A stretch of 64,000 nt of DNA from positions 9,114,001 to 9,178,000 of the forward strand of contig NC_060024.1 of assembly GCF_021134715.1 (NCBI RefSeq), written 5' to 3'. The DNA comes from Daphnia pulex (lineage: Eukaryota; Arthropoda; Branchiopoda; Diplostraca; Daphniidae). The translations under genes and the position numbers were made by a program. Shown piece after piece: positions 37,098 to 51,381 of this stretch; position 1 is the stretch's first letter, and each line of letters begins with the position of its first letter. The notes under the pieces were generated by a model. That model searched no databases. It had not been told where the DNA came from and worked only from the letters and a program-made list of their open reading frames with translations.

Positions 37098-40000
37098 ATG
37101 TCTTATAATTTGAGGTAATCAACTACTTTTAGAATTATGGTTCTCATCATCATTGTTCTTGTGTCATTTGCAGTCGATCAGGTCTTTTTTTTTTCAAAAA
37201 CAGTTTCCTACAGGTTTCGCTCACTTCAGTTGTGGGTGAATGTTGAGTGTTTACTCACTGATAACCAACAGGCATTCAGTGTCACGTAAAAACCCCCCAG
37301 CTTATCATGTGGAGTTGTGTAATCAATCACTACACAAATTTCTGCAGGCCCAGTGTTTGATTCTTGTGCCAATCTCCGAGTTGCTTCTTTCTGGAAATTT
37401 AGGTTCACCTGCAGCGGGATTGGATTTCAGTACAAGCTGTCCTTGTGTTTTCTATTGGAGGTTTTGCAGGGTAGAGTCAGGAAATTTAAGAGTGCCCTAC
37501 TTTCGTCTGAATCCAGAGAAAAGAAAGTGGTGGGGCTGTGTTGCACAACCAACCAACACAGTGTTTGGTGTTTTCTCTGTCTTTATTCTTTCCAGTTACT
37601 GAACCTTGTCCCTGTTGTATTGGGTTTGAGTATCGAGTGGATCCCAAAAATGGATCATCAAGAGATCCCCTACAAACGTGTGGGCAAGAACATGAGGGAA
37701 GTGTAGAAAATGGATGACAATCGACATCCACTGTTGTGTGCTTCAGTGTCGTTGGATTTCGCATTCTCGTCCGTGGCCTCAATCGGCGTTCGTTTGCTTG
37801 GCCAAGGCCGTAAAAGTCAAGTCCAGCTACTGGAACAGTATAGTCATCCCTTTTATTTTTCGCCATTTTCCCCTTTTGGTTTTTTGCATGACTAACCTTG
37901 TTTACTTGACTGAGAGGATTTATGGATCTCTGAAAGTAGTTGGGTAAACAATCTAGGAAATCGCTTTCCCGATTAAGATAGGCGAGAAAAAGATGATCAG
38001 GCCGTCACGCCAAATTGCCGCAGAGGTATTCGTCGTCTTTCCTCCCCCAAAGGGACATTGAACTTAACGGGAACAAGCTGTTGCCTCTAATAACGGTGCA
38101 TATCATCCATCAGGCGTAGTGCGGTAGACCTAAAAAGCTTTAGCCCCCCATCTCGCCATTTCAAAATCTCCGGAAAACAAAAACCTGAACTGATTTTTAT
38201 TTCTATTGCTATCATTTCTCTGGCTCTTTTGTATTTATTGCCAATCTTCAGTTATCCAAGGACGTTAGGGAACTAAATCTAGTTGGCCCTGCCCTTTTCT
38301 GTTTGAACAAAAAATGACTACGAATAATTCATTATATTTTATTGGTTCTTGTTTTCTTTCTATTATAGCAGTCGCGATGCCGGTGATCGATCACGTGATC
38401 GTGAACTCCAGGCCAGGGCCAGGGCCCAAATGTCATCAATGCTGGCCGAGCCGAAGGAATCGTACATGCCCGTCTTTGACGCACCCGTCCGCGTAATTAT
38501 CTTAATTTCTTATTCTTCATATTCCTAGAAAAGATGATAACGATCACGATCATGTCAATTGCAGCTCCGGCCATCATCAGACGATCGGACGCACCAGATG
38601 ATTGTCAAGACGCTTGGCCGATACGCTCCTTCGATCATAGAAGATTCCAAGTATTTAATTGGAGTGTACCAAGAGCCGGCTACACCACTACCGTGTCGGG
38701 AGCACCATGACCCACCCGACACACCGCCACCGCCGTCGAGCAGTAGCAGTAGCAGTAGCCGGCCAGAATTCGCCACTCCTACCAAGCCGGCCCCGTCCTC
38801 GGGTCTGGGTCAGGGCCACTCTCACCAACGGCTCCCTTCATCGGGCGGCAGTCTAATGAAGCCTCCGTCTCATGCTGCACCGCATATCGCTCCTCAAAGG
38901 AATTCGGCTCCGCCGAGCCGATCCAGCAGCAGTAGTAGTAATAGTACGGGTCTACACAAGGCTCCCGGACCAGGGCCTGGTGGAGGATATCACAGCGGTG
39001 CATCATCATCGTCGTCGTCGTCATCATCTTCGTCTTCGTCCTCATCGTCATCATCCTCGTCCATGTCTACCTCCTCATCGCAGAGGCAGCGTCAGCCAAC
39101 TAACAACATGCGGCCTCAACCACCAAAGTTGAACTTCATCAATCCTCTCCCTCCATCCTCAACACCGGAAAGGATTGGTCATCCAGATATCCACGACATC
39201 CTCAAAGAGATGAAATCGGCAGCTATGACGCCGCTAACGGCCATCGCTGCCACTCCGCGGAAGGAAGTGGAGCACTTTGATTTCGGTCATCCTCATCCAC
39301 CTCCGAAGCGGATGCCTTCCAACAGCGGGCTGATGGATGATTTAAGCATCTCAGACAGCGACCAGGACTCTGAGTCGGAATCCTCCATCAAGATCTCGGC
39401 CGCCGCCACCACCTCTACTGCCCCAGTTCTTAGCCCACTGCCTTCCAGTCCCATGGAACCGATGAACAGTCCGCCAAGGCCTCGTTCGCCACCTTCTGGT
39501 CTTGCTACAGCCGCTGCTAGTGAGGCTGATGACTCAGAAGATGATTCTAGCTCAGAATCGGACGGTTCCAGCTCGGATTCCAGCTCTGACGCTGAGCACT
39601 TGGAGCCGGAGACGAAACCTCCGCCTGCATCTCCTCCTAAACAGGTAAAACAGGTTTTATAATGCGGTGACCAGGAACTTTGCCATTGCGTGACCCACCG
39701 ACCGATCAACCAACAAGATCGATATTGATCTAGCAGGATGCCACATGTTTTATTTACATATTTTTCTTTTCCTTATCCAGCAGCAGCAACAGCAGCCGGC
39801 CAATACTCCAAGTTGGAGTCTAAAGTCGTTTCTGCCAATCAATCCACCCAGCAGTATATTTGAGGGCGCTACTAGAGGTTCGGACGTCTCTCAATCAGGC
39901 CTTGATCAAATCTCCTCGGATCGCAGAGATACACTGGGCGACTCTCTTCGTCGTCCGGATGATGACGACGACGATTTCTTTGGCAGTTCAGCTGGCCTTA

Positions 40001-43000
40001 GATTTGACAGTCCCAATCCTTCGTCTGAACTGGACGATGGCCTCTTCAAAGGGGACAAGAGCGCGGCAACATCGTCCATCGCTAAAGCGACTTCAGATAG
40101 TGACTCCGAGCAGCCGGACCTCAATTCTGCCTTGTCGAAAATGATCGTGCCCGAACCTCTGTTGTCGGAAATGTCCGACTCGGAGGATCACGTCACGCCC
40201 AGGCCTAACTTGCCTTCGTCTGCTTCCAAAGCCTCCGCCAATCGAAGAGTGAAACAGCCTCAAAATTCTGCCAAAGTGAACTTGAATCGGTTATCTGAAT
40301 CGGAGAGTAGTAGCAGTGAAGATGAGCGCCCGGTGCCGGAAGTGCGGCCACGACAGCCAGTAGTGGTAGCCGCTCCACCACCAGCACCGCCACCAGCTCC
40401 AGCAGCGCCAACAGAGGCTATTCCCAAACGGAGAGGTCCTGGCCGCCCTCCTAAGAAGCAAGTCAACTCATCCGCACCTCCTTCTGGTAAAGAAGTTTCC
40501 AAACGGCCAGGCCGACCACCAAAGAAACAAGCGAGTAGCTTGCAGGCACCGATATCACGTGAAATTCTCGACACGACAACATCTTCGGTGAGCAGTTCGT
40601 CATCGCCATCCAACAGTGAAGTGGATGTGGAGAACACGCCGTCACCTCTGAAGGCGAGGAAGCCCAGCCTTTCTGTGACGGTCACGCCACCGACAACTCC
40701 GCGCAAAACCAATACCCACTCTCAAAGTCCATCTAAATTGGCCGCCGTTGTCAAGATGCCGACTCCACCGGAAACGGTGACCAGCCGAGTCCTTTTTCCA
40801 TCTCGCAGCCGGAGCCGGAGTAGCAGCAGCTCTAGCAGCAGTCGAAGCAGCAGTTCCAGCAGCTCTAGCAGCAGTTCGAGCAGCAGCAGCAGCAGTAGCG
40901 GGCGGTCAATACCTAGTGGAGGTGGCAAGGGCCAACCGAGAGGACCGAGAGAGGAAGAATTGCAAAAGGATTTCAGTCCACCCAAACTGGACATGGACTC
41001 GAAGCCCAGCTCTGATCGCAAGTGTGCTTTATTTATGAAAATCTATCGTCCCGGAGCTAAAGGAAGGCAGGATCGTGCAGTCGCTCCCGAGGCAGCGACA
41101 ACTCCCAGTAGTAACAGCAGCAGAGGCGTCAAAGGTAAACAGGAGCCCAAGAAAGTTGCTAGCGAGGTGGTGACAGCCAGCCCGAAAGCGGTTGCGGCAC
41201 CTCCTCCACCACCACCTGCTAAAGTTGGCCCATCCGTCCCATACGTCAACGGCCGGCCTAGTTTGATCTGCCAAGTACCTCTATGCAAATTGGCTAATAA
41301 TGCTGTTCCTGCTCCTGCTGCTCCTATCCCTGCGGCTCGTCCTACTACGCAGGAGAAGAATGCGGAGCGACCTGTGGAGACCAAAACCCGAACGCCAGTG
41401 CCTATTAAACGTGAGGCGGAATTGTCGGCGTCGAAATCTTCCAAACGTCGATCAAGCATCAGTTCAACTTCGTCCGTCTCAGTCGTGCCGCCGGTGGAAA
41501 CGCCGTCACATCGTAAGGAGAGCAAACGGAAACGGAAGAACGAGGTGGAGGAATCAATCGAGACTCAAACGGGCAAGGCTCAAAAGAAGAAGAGTAGGCG
41601 GAAAATCGACGTTGAAGTAAAGGAGGAGGACGAGGCTGGCCCTCTCGCTCCGGTCGTTCCTACACCCACACACATTCCGTCCGTTGATGTCAAGTCTTGT
41701 CTGTCTCCTTACGATCCGAGAAATGCATCACCAGCTCCTCCGCCCATGATGCGCAGCCAACAACAAACGCAGCCGGGAACCAGCATTGTGTATTTCAGTT
41801 ATTTTGAGGAACCACCAGCACATCAATTGGAACACGAAGATCGTGATCATAATCATTTCTTAAGCGAAGCTAAAGCTCTCAAGCACGCGGCTGACAAGCA
41901 GGTAATATTCCATCATTTCCTTGATTCCCCTCATTTTCCATTGGTCATTTGCTCATATCGCCGTTTTCTTTTGTCATTCGACAGCAAACGGACCGGACCC
42001 TCCAAGCAGTACAATATTTGGAAGCAGTGTTGTTTTTTATCCTGACGGGCAATGCCATGGAGCATGACCGGATGACGGAGAAAGCAGCTTTTACCATGTA
42101 CAAGGACACGCTCAATCTGATCCGCTATATCTCGTCCAAATTTCGGCATCAACCACAAGCCGGCACCCAGTCGGCCAACATTGACGCCAAGCTCCAAATC
42201 TTGTCGCTTCGCTGTCAAGCGTTGCTCTACCTCAAACTATTCAAAATGCGGCGTCACGAGGTCAAAGAGTTTTCCAAGGTGCTGGGAGACTATCACGCCA
42301 AGGTAACCCATCCATCCGTCTGTTTGTCTGTCTACATCAGACTAATTCCATGTTGTTTATTCGCAGGCTACTACAGTTGCGGTGACTTCTCCCGCCATGG
42401 GTGGAGCGTCTGGCAGTGGCATCGCTTTGGATATGCACGGCCAGGCCAGTGTCGGCGGAGGTGTTATGTACAGGACGACGGGAACACCGTCGCCACTTTC
42501 ACCGACACCCTCACCGGCTGGGTCAGTTGGCTCAGTGGGGAGCCAGTCGTCGGGTTACAGTAGTGGCGAATTAGCACCTGGTCAACCCAACGGGCAGATT
42601 GGCCAGCAGCAGCAACAAAGACCCCAACAACTAGCCAACAGTCAACCGCTAGCCATGTCGACGCCCAATCACCTGAATGCTGGCCCGTGTGTCTCGGTAC
42701 CACTGGGCGTGCACAGTGTCATGCAAAAGCAGAATCAGTACTTTAGCTACCTGTGCACCTGCCACGAACTGTGGGAGCAGGGTGACAGTCTAGTACAAAG
42801 AGCGCAAGCTCAAGGTAAACTATCCATCTGCACTACTACTTACTTTTACTATTTGAACTGGTTTGGACTAAACAAAAACCCCAAAAATCCATATCGTTTT
42901 CCAGATTTTTTTATCCAACTGGATCGGCAATGCGGGCCGCTCACATTTCACAGTTCCTTACGCGACGTTGTCCGCTACGTCCGGGCTGGTGTTCAACGAC

Positions 43001-43032
43001 TGCGTGACGCCTACATTCAGCCGGGTCGGTAG
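37098..43032 (+). CDS. lilli: AFF family (AF4/FMR2, lilliputian) super-elongation-complex scaffold
   Basis: Scaffold that brings P-TEFb, ELL and AF9/ENL together for RNA polymerase II elongation. Well-supported exons: 38369-38492, 38565-39644, 39781-41901, 41985-42302, 42367-42814 and 42905-43032 (TAG). A small first coding exon at 37098-37114 (ATG, MSYNL, donor GAG|GTAATC) fits the phase and the short first exon of relatives, but is only a proposal; total then 1411 residues. Conserved blocks: [15 protein letters not shown] near the N-terminus, [20 protein letters not shown] (ALF region), acidic Ser/Asp clusters, [14 protein letters not shown] (AF9/ENL-binding-like), two AT-hook-like motifs ([22 protein letters not shown]), poly-Ser tracts, and the C-terminal homology domain from [15 protein letters not shown] through [16 protein letters not shown] to [20 protein letters not shown] call strong; ortholog of fly lilliputian by inference. 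Confidence 0.88.
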
Positions 43033-46000
43033 CCAGCCAACAAAAGTGAATAACAAAAAAGAAAGAAGAAGAAACAAGGCTCGTCGTCGAAACAGAAAAA
43101 GGTCGATCACGCAATCATTTGAATTTCCTCGATATCTTCGCAAGATATACACACACAAAGGAAATGTAGACTTAGTTTGCCTTCTTACCGGGTATTTATT
43201 GTCGGAAGCATATTTTTTTTTTTTCGTTTGCAATACCAAAAAACAACTAGAAGTGAATGGCCATCTCGTCGGATGGGCACAGGGAGTTGTTTCCCTTTCT
43301 CTCTGATCGCGTACGAAAAAACAAAAAAGAAAACAAAATAGAAAACTTGCCAAAGTGCCTCTTATTTTGAGACGAGAGAGAAGACGAGAGAGGGAAACAA
43401 AGTGTCTATACAACAGCTTAATCAAGTTATAACAAAAAACACTTATCCGATCTCGTTCACGTGACCACCACACAGTCCTTATCTTTCTCCTCTCTCTTTG
43501 CTATACTCGTTGTCGGGAGACACGTAAACGAACCCAAGTGCAAAACCGTTGAATTAAAAAAACAAAACAAAACTCGCGGACTGAGCAGGTCGCGCGTTAT
43601 CCTCTTTTTCATTTTAATTAATTTATTTTTTTTCTTTCTGTTTTTTTTTTTTTCCTGTTTTGTTCTCCTTTCATTTGGTCACGTGACGGGCCGGTTCCCT
43701 TTCGTCTATGCGGTATTTTTGTTGGAAATTTTCGTGTGTGTTTTTTTTGCGATGGCAGATGTAGTAGTGGAGAGGGAGAAGATTTTTTCACGAAAAATTA
43801 AGGTTGTGCCTTTTTCATCGCCGCTGGATCGAAGCACGAGTTCGAACAGAAGAGCTTATTTGTGTGTCTTTGGCATTCGAGAGCAACGATCACGCGTGAA
43901 GGCCCAGTAGCGTTGAGAGATATCCTCTTTAAAGAAAACACACACACACACGAAATGAAATTAATTACCAAGTTGTGAGATATGAGTTCATTTTTTTTTT
44001 TGCCATTTCGCCCGGTTCACAGTGAAGCGTTTAAAAATTCTGTGGCCTCTTAGAGTAAATATGTAAACTTAAAAAAAATCATTGCTTTGGGAAGAAAAAT
44101 CATCTGCTTGTGTCAAAATATCCCTGTAAATTGCGCGTGAAACGACACGCCTTCATCCATTTGGTTTTTTCCCCCCCACCCAAGTCCTCCTCGACTCAAA
44201 TCTCTCTTTGTCGTCATCTCAGTTTTGTTTTCGATTTTATATCCACACGGGGCTTATACACACACATACAGACACAAAAAAAAACAACTCTCTTTAATCC
44301 TCTGTTTCGTTAATACGATCCCTCCATTATATCCCGGGCTTGAAAGAAAAGAAACATACACACAAAAAACTACCCCCCAACGTCATAATTTTGAACGAAG
44401 GAGAAAAAATGAAAGCAAAAAAAAAAAACAAAAAAAAAATGATCTTTGTTGAATTCGCAGATTATACACATACACACATACACGAACGCATTATATATGA
44501 TACATATGGCGATGAAAAGGGACAAACGGAAACAAGTAATATTTTCTACGCACCCGCCCCTATATAATATGCATTATATCATAGAAACTAAACGAAGATA
44601 TAAGTTACCATTGACGCGTGTGAAATAATAGTGGCATTTTCTTTTTCTGTTCGTTTATTACATCTATTAAATCAAGTAACTTGGAACTGAGAGCCAAGAG
44701 GGAAAAAAAAACAAAAAAAAATTCTGGTTGAGATTCAATGAATGAATAAGAGAGTACAATGCTTTCATGTGTGTGTGCATTGTGGTGGTGGCCTTTGGCC
44801 CCCGCCCGCTATATATTCTCCTGCCTACTTTGAAGTACCCTCTTCCCTGAATTTTTGCCCCCCGCCCCTTTATACTTCTGTGTACTCATTATACGATTGG
44901 ACACTAATAGAAACATGTGCTCGTTATTTACGCAAACATTCTCGACTTCCGTACTCGTATGCTCAAATGTATTGTTTACTTTGAATTTTCCAAATCTGAT
45001 ATCTAATCCGATCTAATCTTTGGAGACGCTGGATGGCAGACGACACGGGACGTAACAATTTAAAATCCAATTGAAACAGAAAGGTAAATCTATCCATCGT
45101 TGGAATTTGAATTGCGAGCTTGTGTCGAAATGGGACATTACCGATTTACCTGTGGGAACTAAGGTAACGCTAGCGTAGCAAAAATTTTCGATCCATTGGT
45201 TTTCGGTAAAAGATTTTTAGATGAACGCTCGTAATGTCGTAACCCTATTTTTGACTATTCATGAATCTTTTTTAAGTTTTTTTCTTTCTACAGATGGCGA
45301 CATCATATTGTCTGTATAGAATGTTCAACAGACTGTAAAGATATTCCAAGTGATTACTTCGATCCGGCTTCTCCTACATCACACCAATGAGTTGTAAACA
45401 CCTTTATGCAAGTCACGTGTCCCACCACTTTTGTAATAAGTCTTATTTGTTATGTAAGTATGCTGTAAGGCTTTATTATTTGAAAGATATGCACTTCACT
45501 GAACGGTTGCTGTCGCTCAAAAACCATCCTTACATTTCGATTTTTGTGATTCGTTAATTCAATTGCAGTTTTTCGGGTTTTTCTTACTTTTACATGAAAA
45601 GGGAGACGATTTTGAAATGAGTTGATTCAGATTGATTCGAATAAAGTTTTTTATTTTAACCATCTGGAATTTTAAATGTGTCCAGAATGCGCCTCAAATT
45701 GCGATTTTCGCTCTGAATTGACTCGAGAAAGTTGTAGGCTACTCTGATTTTTCCTCTTGTCCTTTAATATTTCTACTAACTACATTTTGCACCAATTATT
45801 TTTTTTTATTCGCCCTGTGAACGGCGAGAAATTAGGTAAAAAAGTACGAGGGATCAGCTTGGAATTCATTCGAATCGAATGAAATCTTGCACTTCTGCAC
45901 AAGACAAACCTATTCCGGATTTTTCAAGTCCCGCTCCGGATTTCCTCTCAAAAGCAGTCCCTACCAAAATGGAATCTGACCACTACGAGCGGCGGACTCG

Positions 46001-46380
46001 CTTGGTCGGGCTTGCAACCGGAAATTTTCCATGTCTAATCTGTTACGACGCTAGATGGCTCGCAGACGACGGATCGCGTGACGTAAATAAAAATAAAAAA
46101 AACAAAAAAAAACAATCCTCTTGTTGAAAACAAAGATAAAGTTCAATAAGTCCAAAAATTCAAATCCGTTATAATGTATTTGTTCCGGGTAAAGTTCATA
46201 CAGCTTCTCCGTTATTGACAGTCTAACTGTGATAATTTTAGGCAGGGGAATTATTTGGATGATTACAATCTTATCCTTGATGGATCAATGGTTGAATCCC
46301 TCAACTGAACCAATAAGCTATTGAGATCCGGTCATCATTCGTCAGTCTTGCATCATTATTCGTCGTGCGAGGAGAGCAAC
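43033..46380. other. Probable long AFF 3' UTR followed by SLC19 upstream region
   Basis: Extremely T- and A-rich with CA/CACA runs and no protein-like frame. An AATAAA at 45640-45645 may end the AFF transcript, giving a 3' UTR of about 2.6 kb (inference). The last 700 bp should hold the SLC19 promoter, with a CTCF-like motif at 46047-46059. Confidence 0.45.
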
Positions 46381-48089
46381 ATGGAAAAGTGGTTCAAGAT
46401 TTGTTTGCTATTATGCCTCTTTGGTGTCTTGAAAGAGCTGAGGCCTTCAGAACCGTTTTTAACACAGTACCTTGTTGGACCATGGAAAAACTTGACTACA
46501 GATGAGGTATTTTTTAAAATTTTCAGTTTACTACATTTTAATAATAACTTTTAATTTCAGGTTTATTCAGAAATATTTCCTGTTTGGACCTATTCTTACC
46601 TAGCACTTCTGGTTGTAGTATTTCTTGTCACAGACTTTTTGTTATACAAACCTGTCATTGTGTTTGAAGGAATATGTTATATTATGACTTGGTGTGTTCT
46701 CATCTGGGGTCAGGGAGTAGCAGCAATGCAGGTATTTTAGAGTTATAAAATCCTTTCAATTTTCCATAATATGATTAACCTGTTTCAATCAAAGGGAGTG
46801 GAGTTTTTGTACGCAGCTGCTACAGCAACTCAAATTGCATACAACACCTACATTTATGCCCAAGTTCCTTTATCCAAATTTCAAGTTGTCACAGCCTACA
46901 CTCAAGCTGCCTTGTTGACAGGCAGATGCATAGCAGGTATATTGGGTCAGGTTCTGGTTGCTACAGGGCTGTGTGACTACTACACCCTCAACTTTATATC
47001 CCTGGCTTTTGTTTCTGCCGCAACTGTCGTCGCATGTTTCCTACCCAACGTTTCTCAGTCCATCTATTTCCATCGTGGAAAACCGAAAGAAGATGACAAA
47101 GCGCTCGATCAACTGGATAGCCCGAACATGGGTCGTGTAACGGATGGTGTTGATCAAATTACTTCCAATGACAGTACCGCTTCGGAAACCGAGTGGACAT
47201 TGGCATCTGTCTATCAACTCCTATGGATCGATTTCAAGTCTTCTTTTTCAAATGCTTATATGCTCAAGTGGTCCCTTTGGTATGAATTATTGATGAGAAA
47301 GCCTTCGTGATAATATGCAGAAAATGTTTCATTCTACATTGTTTTTCTTTCTATAGGTGGGCGTTTGCCATGTGCGGTTACTTTCAAGTACTTAATTACA
47401 TCCAACCTCTGTGGGAAACAGTGGCTCCGTCAGGAACAAACAATATTTACAACGGCGCTGTAGAAGCCACGCATACGTTCCTCAGTAAAAGATATAAAGA
47501 AATGTGTATGATTCATAAATTGAAATTATAATCATGCTTTTTTTAATAGGTGCTCTCGCTACCATAGCTATTGGCTATGCGCCCGTCAATTGGTCAGTGT
47601 ATGGTGAACCTGTAATAGCTGTGATATCATTATTTGAAGGTGCCATGTTATACTTAGCTGGCAGTTCTAATGAACTGTGGGTAGCGTACGTTACTTACAT
47701 GGCCTTTTGCATAACGTATAGTGTTCTTATTACAATTGCAAGGTATGCATTTCATTGTATGAGATCTTTTCGGATTCTAATATTCAGTTGCTTTTTTAAT
47801 ATAGTTCGGAAGTAGCAAAAGGATTGAAACAGGAAAGCTATGGTCTGGTGTTTGGAATCAACACATTTCTCGCCCTGTTTTTCCAAACTATTCTAACTTT
47901 GATTGTAGCAGATAGTGCTGGATTGGCGCTCGAACCTCCGGACCAGGTATTATTAGAAAATTTTTCTTGGAAATTTAAGAATCTAATTAATAAATTTTGT
48001 AGTTTAAAGTGTACGGAGGCTATTATTTTGTCCTGGGTGTTGTGTTCATTTCCATGGCCGCCTATAATGCCGGACGTAGAAGTAATTGA
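46381..48089 (+). CDS. SLC19 family carrier (thiamine / folate transporter type)
   Basis: Plasma-membrane vitamin transporter of the reduced-folate-carrier family; substrate could be thiamine or folate. Exons 46381-46506, 46561-46731, 46795-47279, 47357-47484, 47550-47742, 47805-47946 and 48003-48089 join in phase to 443 residues, slightly shorter than vertebrate members (~500). Family signatures: [18 protein letters not shown] in the first span, [52 protein letters not shown], and [20 protein letters not shown] opening the second half. About twelve hydrophobic spans are visible, with a charged central loop ([14 protein letters not shown]). The start is the first in-frame ATG before the conserved segment. 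Member within the family not resolved. Confidence 0.92.
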
Positions 48090-49003
48090 TTTGGCTAGAA
48101 AAACTAGCGCACTCGGTATTTATGATTTCGTTCTTCATGAACGTTACGCATCTTTCCAGTGATAGACAAATTGTTGGTATGTCAATGTTACTAGTCTAAA
48201 AAGTGAACCAGTGAAAAAATAAAAGTTTGGCACAAAGTATTTAATAAAAAATTCAAATGTTTTTATTTTAAAATTTTCTTCTTTTATTAGAAATGGCATT
48301 TATCCGCATTTATCCTTTTTTCTCCAAGCAATAAAAAAGCATTTGTATTATTATCGTATTTGTTTTTAAAATTAACTAAAAATCGATGACTTAAAGCAAT
48401 AGCTCCGAGGAGGCGCAGACAGAAAAATAATAAACGAACATACAGCTACGCTTCAAATTTTTTCTTCAACAGGATGTTTCATTTCAAATTTCAAAAAATG
48501 CATTTCTTCGTTTGCTGAAAAATTCGTAAAAAATAATGAAGGGAGAGCATTAGCCGCTAGATGACGTCTGTTTTCATGGCGGCTTTAGTTGCTCATTTTA
48601 GAAGGCAGAAGAATAAATGTCTCAAGCAAGAAATAAATAATTGCCTTTCACATTAGTTTCAAACGGAAAATAAATGTATACATTAAATTATCCACGCTTC
48701 ACTGATATGTATTTTTAATTGCACAAAGTGGCTATTAATGGTTCCATAATCTACCGCTACTATTATTGTAAGCTCTGCTGCTCTGGCCGTAGTTCTAGTA
48801 AGCTTTGAATTTCGGCGGACAGAAATCCAGAACCTTCCGTCGTCTGTATCGTGTGTAAGCCTTTTCGCGAAGTTTCTCGTGTCCCTCGCTCTCAGTATCG
48901 AAATCATTCCCCACTTGGAAACGTTTCATTGACAGTGTGCAGGCGTGTGAATTTACATCAACGTTTCATCCGTACCTTCTGATCGCGATTGTCTTGTTTT
49001 ATC
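48090..49003. other. Intergenic: SLC19 3' UTR and Hop promoter
   Basis: No gene recognised. A CTCF-like motif (GCCGCTAGATGAC) lies at 48553-48565. A minus-strand frame at 48683-48907 shows no protein features. Confidence 0.5.
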
Positions 49004-51175
49004 ATGGCAAACAAGGTATGGAAATTAGTATTGTACTATAAAACTGAAAGAACTAGGGTTTTTGATCATTACATTTGTTCTATAAATTTAGGCAACTCAA
49101 TTGAAAGATCAAGGAAATGCGGCCTTGTCGGCTGGTAAATTAGATGAAGCTGTAGCCCTTTACTCAGAAGCATTGGCTATAGACCCAGAAAATCATGTTC
49201 TGTACAGCAATCGGTCAGCTGCATATGCGAAAGCTGGAAAGTACCTGGAAGCTTTACAGGATGCTGAGAAGACTGTTTCATTAAAGCCTGATTGGGGTAA
49301 GGGTCATTCACGAAAAGGTGCTGCATTGGCTTATCTTGGCCGTGATGTTGAAGCTCAAAAAGCCTATGAGGAAGGACTCAAGTATGACCCAAACAATGAA
49401 CAACTTAAAGAAGGTCTTCTTGAAGTGAAGAACAAGGTTGGATCACAAGGAGCAAAACTCATGAATCCGTTTGCTGGACCAGATGTCATGAACAAACTAC
49501 AGAACAATCCAAAAACAAAAGCAATGTTTGAAGATCCAACTTATCGACAGTTGATCCAAGACCTTCAAAATAATCCAGGTGCGATGGCCACCAAATTGGG
49601 TGATCCAAGAGTTTTGGCCACCCTCAGTGTCTTGCTAGGAGTGGATTTGGAGGCTTCAAATGAAGGTATTATGTGAAAACAAAGTAGTGGACAATAGTAA
49701 CTGAAAAGGAGATGTTTCTCAGGAGATGAACCAATGGATACCACAGAACCTTCACCACCACTTGATCCGAAAGAAGAGAAGAAAAAAAGGGAGGAAGAAG
49801 AGAGAAAGAGGGAGGAAAAAGCCAAATATGATGCTCTACCAGAAGAGAAGAAAAAGGTATGCCTAACATGTGTGATTTTCTCAGTTATGATAACAACAAT
49901 TATATTTAATAGGCTCTTGATGAAAAAGAAAAGGGAAATGCAGCTTATAAGAAGAAAAATTTTGCTGCTGCAATAGAACACTACAACAAGGCTGTAGAGC
50001 TAGATCCAACTGACATGACTTATGTCACGAATTTGGCTGCTGTTTATTTTGAACAAAAGGATTACGAAAAATGTGTGGAACTTTGTAAACAAGCAATTGA
50101 CATTGGCAGAGAAAATAGGGCCGACTTCAAGCTAATTGCCAAAGCTTATACGCGAATTGGCAACTCGTATAAAAAGCTAAAGGTATTTGACATTATTCAA
50201 ACTATTACTGTACGTCTATTTAAAACACTCTCTTTAAGGACTTGGCAAATGCAAAATTACATTTCGAAAAATCACTCTCAGAGTTCCGCTCGCCAGAGAC
50301 AAAAACATTGCTATCTGAAGTGGAAAGTTTGCTTCGTGAGGAACAACGCAAGGCATACATCAATCCGGAAATTGCAGAGCAAGAAAAGGAGAAAGGAAAT
50401 GAATTTTTTCGTAAAGGTAAATCTCTTTTCCGGAAGGAGAAAGTAAACTCAGTTAATTTATTATTTGTTCTCTTGAACTTCCTTACATAGGTCAATACGC
50501 TGATGCATTAAAATGTTACTCGGAGGCGATAAAGCGTAACCCTGGCGACGCTAAAGTTTACAGTAATCGTGCTGCCTGCTATACAAAGCTGGCAGCTTTT
50601 GATTTAGGTTTGAAAGATTGTGATGTCTGTTTAGAGCTTGAACCATCATTTGGTAAGAAAATGTTTTGGTCTATAGCGCAGTCTGATATTTTTTAATGTC
50701 TTTTTAGTTAAGGGATGGATTAGGAAAGGAAAGATTCTCCAGGGAATGCAGCAATATAGTAAGGCTTCTACCGCTTTTCAGAAAGCTATGGAGCTTGATC
50801 CAAACGCCTCGGTAGTTTTATTTATTTTGGTTGGTTAAAGAAAAATCAACTCACTTTTTCTTGTGTTTTTATATTAGGAAGCGCTTGATGGCTACCGCGC
50901 ATGCATGATGCAAACTAACTCAAATCCTGAGGAAGTGCGCAAAAGAGCAATGGCAGATCCAGAAGTCCAAGCTATATTGCGTGACCCTGCCATGCGTATG
51001 ATTTTAGAACAAATGCAGAATGAACCTCGTGCTCTGCAAGAGTAAGTAGCGTATGTATGTTAAGAGTGATGCAAATATTAACAAATTGTTTATTCAATTT
51101 AGCCATCTAAAAAATCCTGCGATTGCTACTAAAATCCAGAAGCTGATTGAATCTGGACTGATTTCCATTCATTAA
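49004..51175 (+). CDS. Hop: Hop / STIP1, Hsp70-Hsp90 organizing protein
   Basis: Cytosolic co-chaperone that hands clients from Hsp70 to Hsp90. Exons 49004-49015, 49092-49665, 49723-49856, 49913-50182, 50239-50416, 50491-50652, 50708-50811, 50878-51041 and 51103-51175 join in phase to 556 residues (human 543). TPR1: [20 protein letters not shown]...[16 protein letters not shown]1: [21 protein letters not shown] highly charged [14 protein letters not shown] linker precedes TPR2A ([20 protein letters not shown]) and TPR2B ([19 protein letters not shown]). DP2 at the end: [21 protein letters not shown], closing in GLISIH. The carboxylate-clamp residues of the TPRs are in the usual places. The first coding exon encodes only four residues. 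Converges on EndoG, 206 bp between stops. Confidence 0.96.
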
Positions 51176-51381
51176 TTAATTGTACCATGCTTACTTTTCT
51201 AAGAAATCAAGTGGAGTCAAAATTTTGATTGATATGATTGTCAATTCTTGTATTCTTTTTCATGAAATATAAAAGAAAAAGAATATTTGAAATGAAAAAT
51301 TTAATTGTTTTACATGATTGTACTATTTTTCACAAAGCTCTCAAATAATGGGTTGTAGTACTATCATGTATGCACTGTAAA

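Noticed and set aside
39001-39060. TCN-rich run resembling a simple repeat
   Set aside because: It encodes the poly-Ser tract of AFF with mixed codons, so it is coding and not a free microsatellite.
45879-46127. Plus-strand frame MKSCTSAQDKPIPDF... ending near a GT donor
   Set aside because: No family, overlaps a CTCF-like motif and oligo-A run; likely chance.
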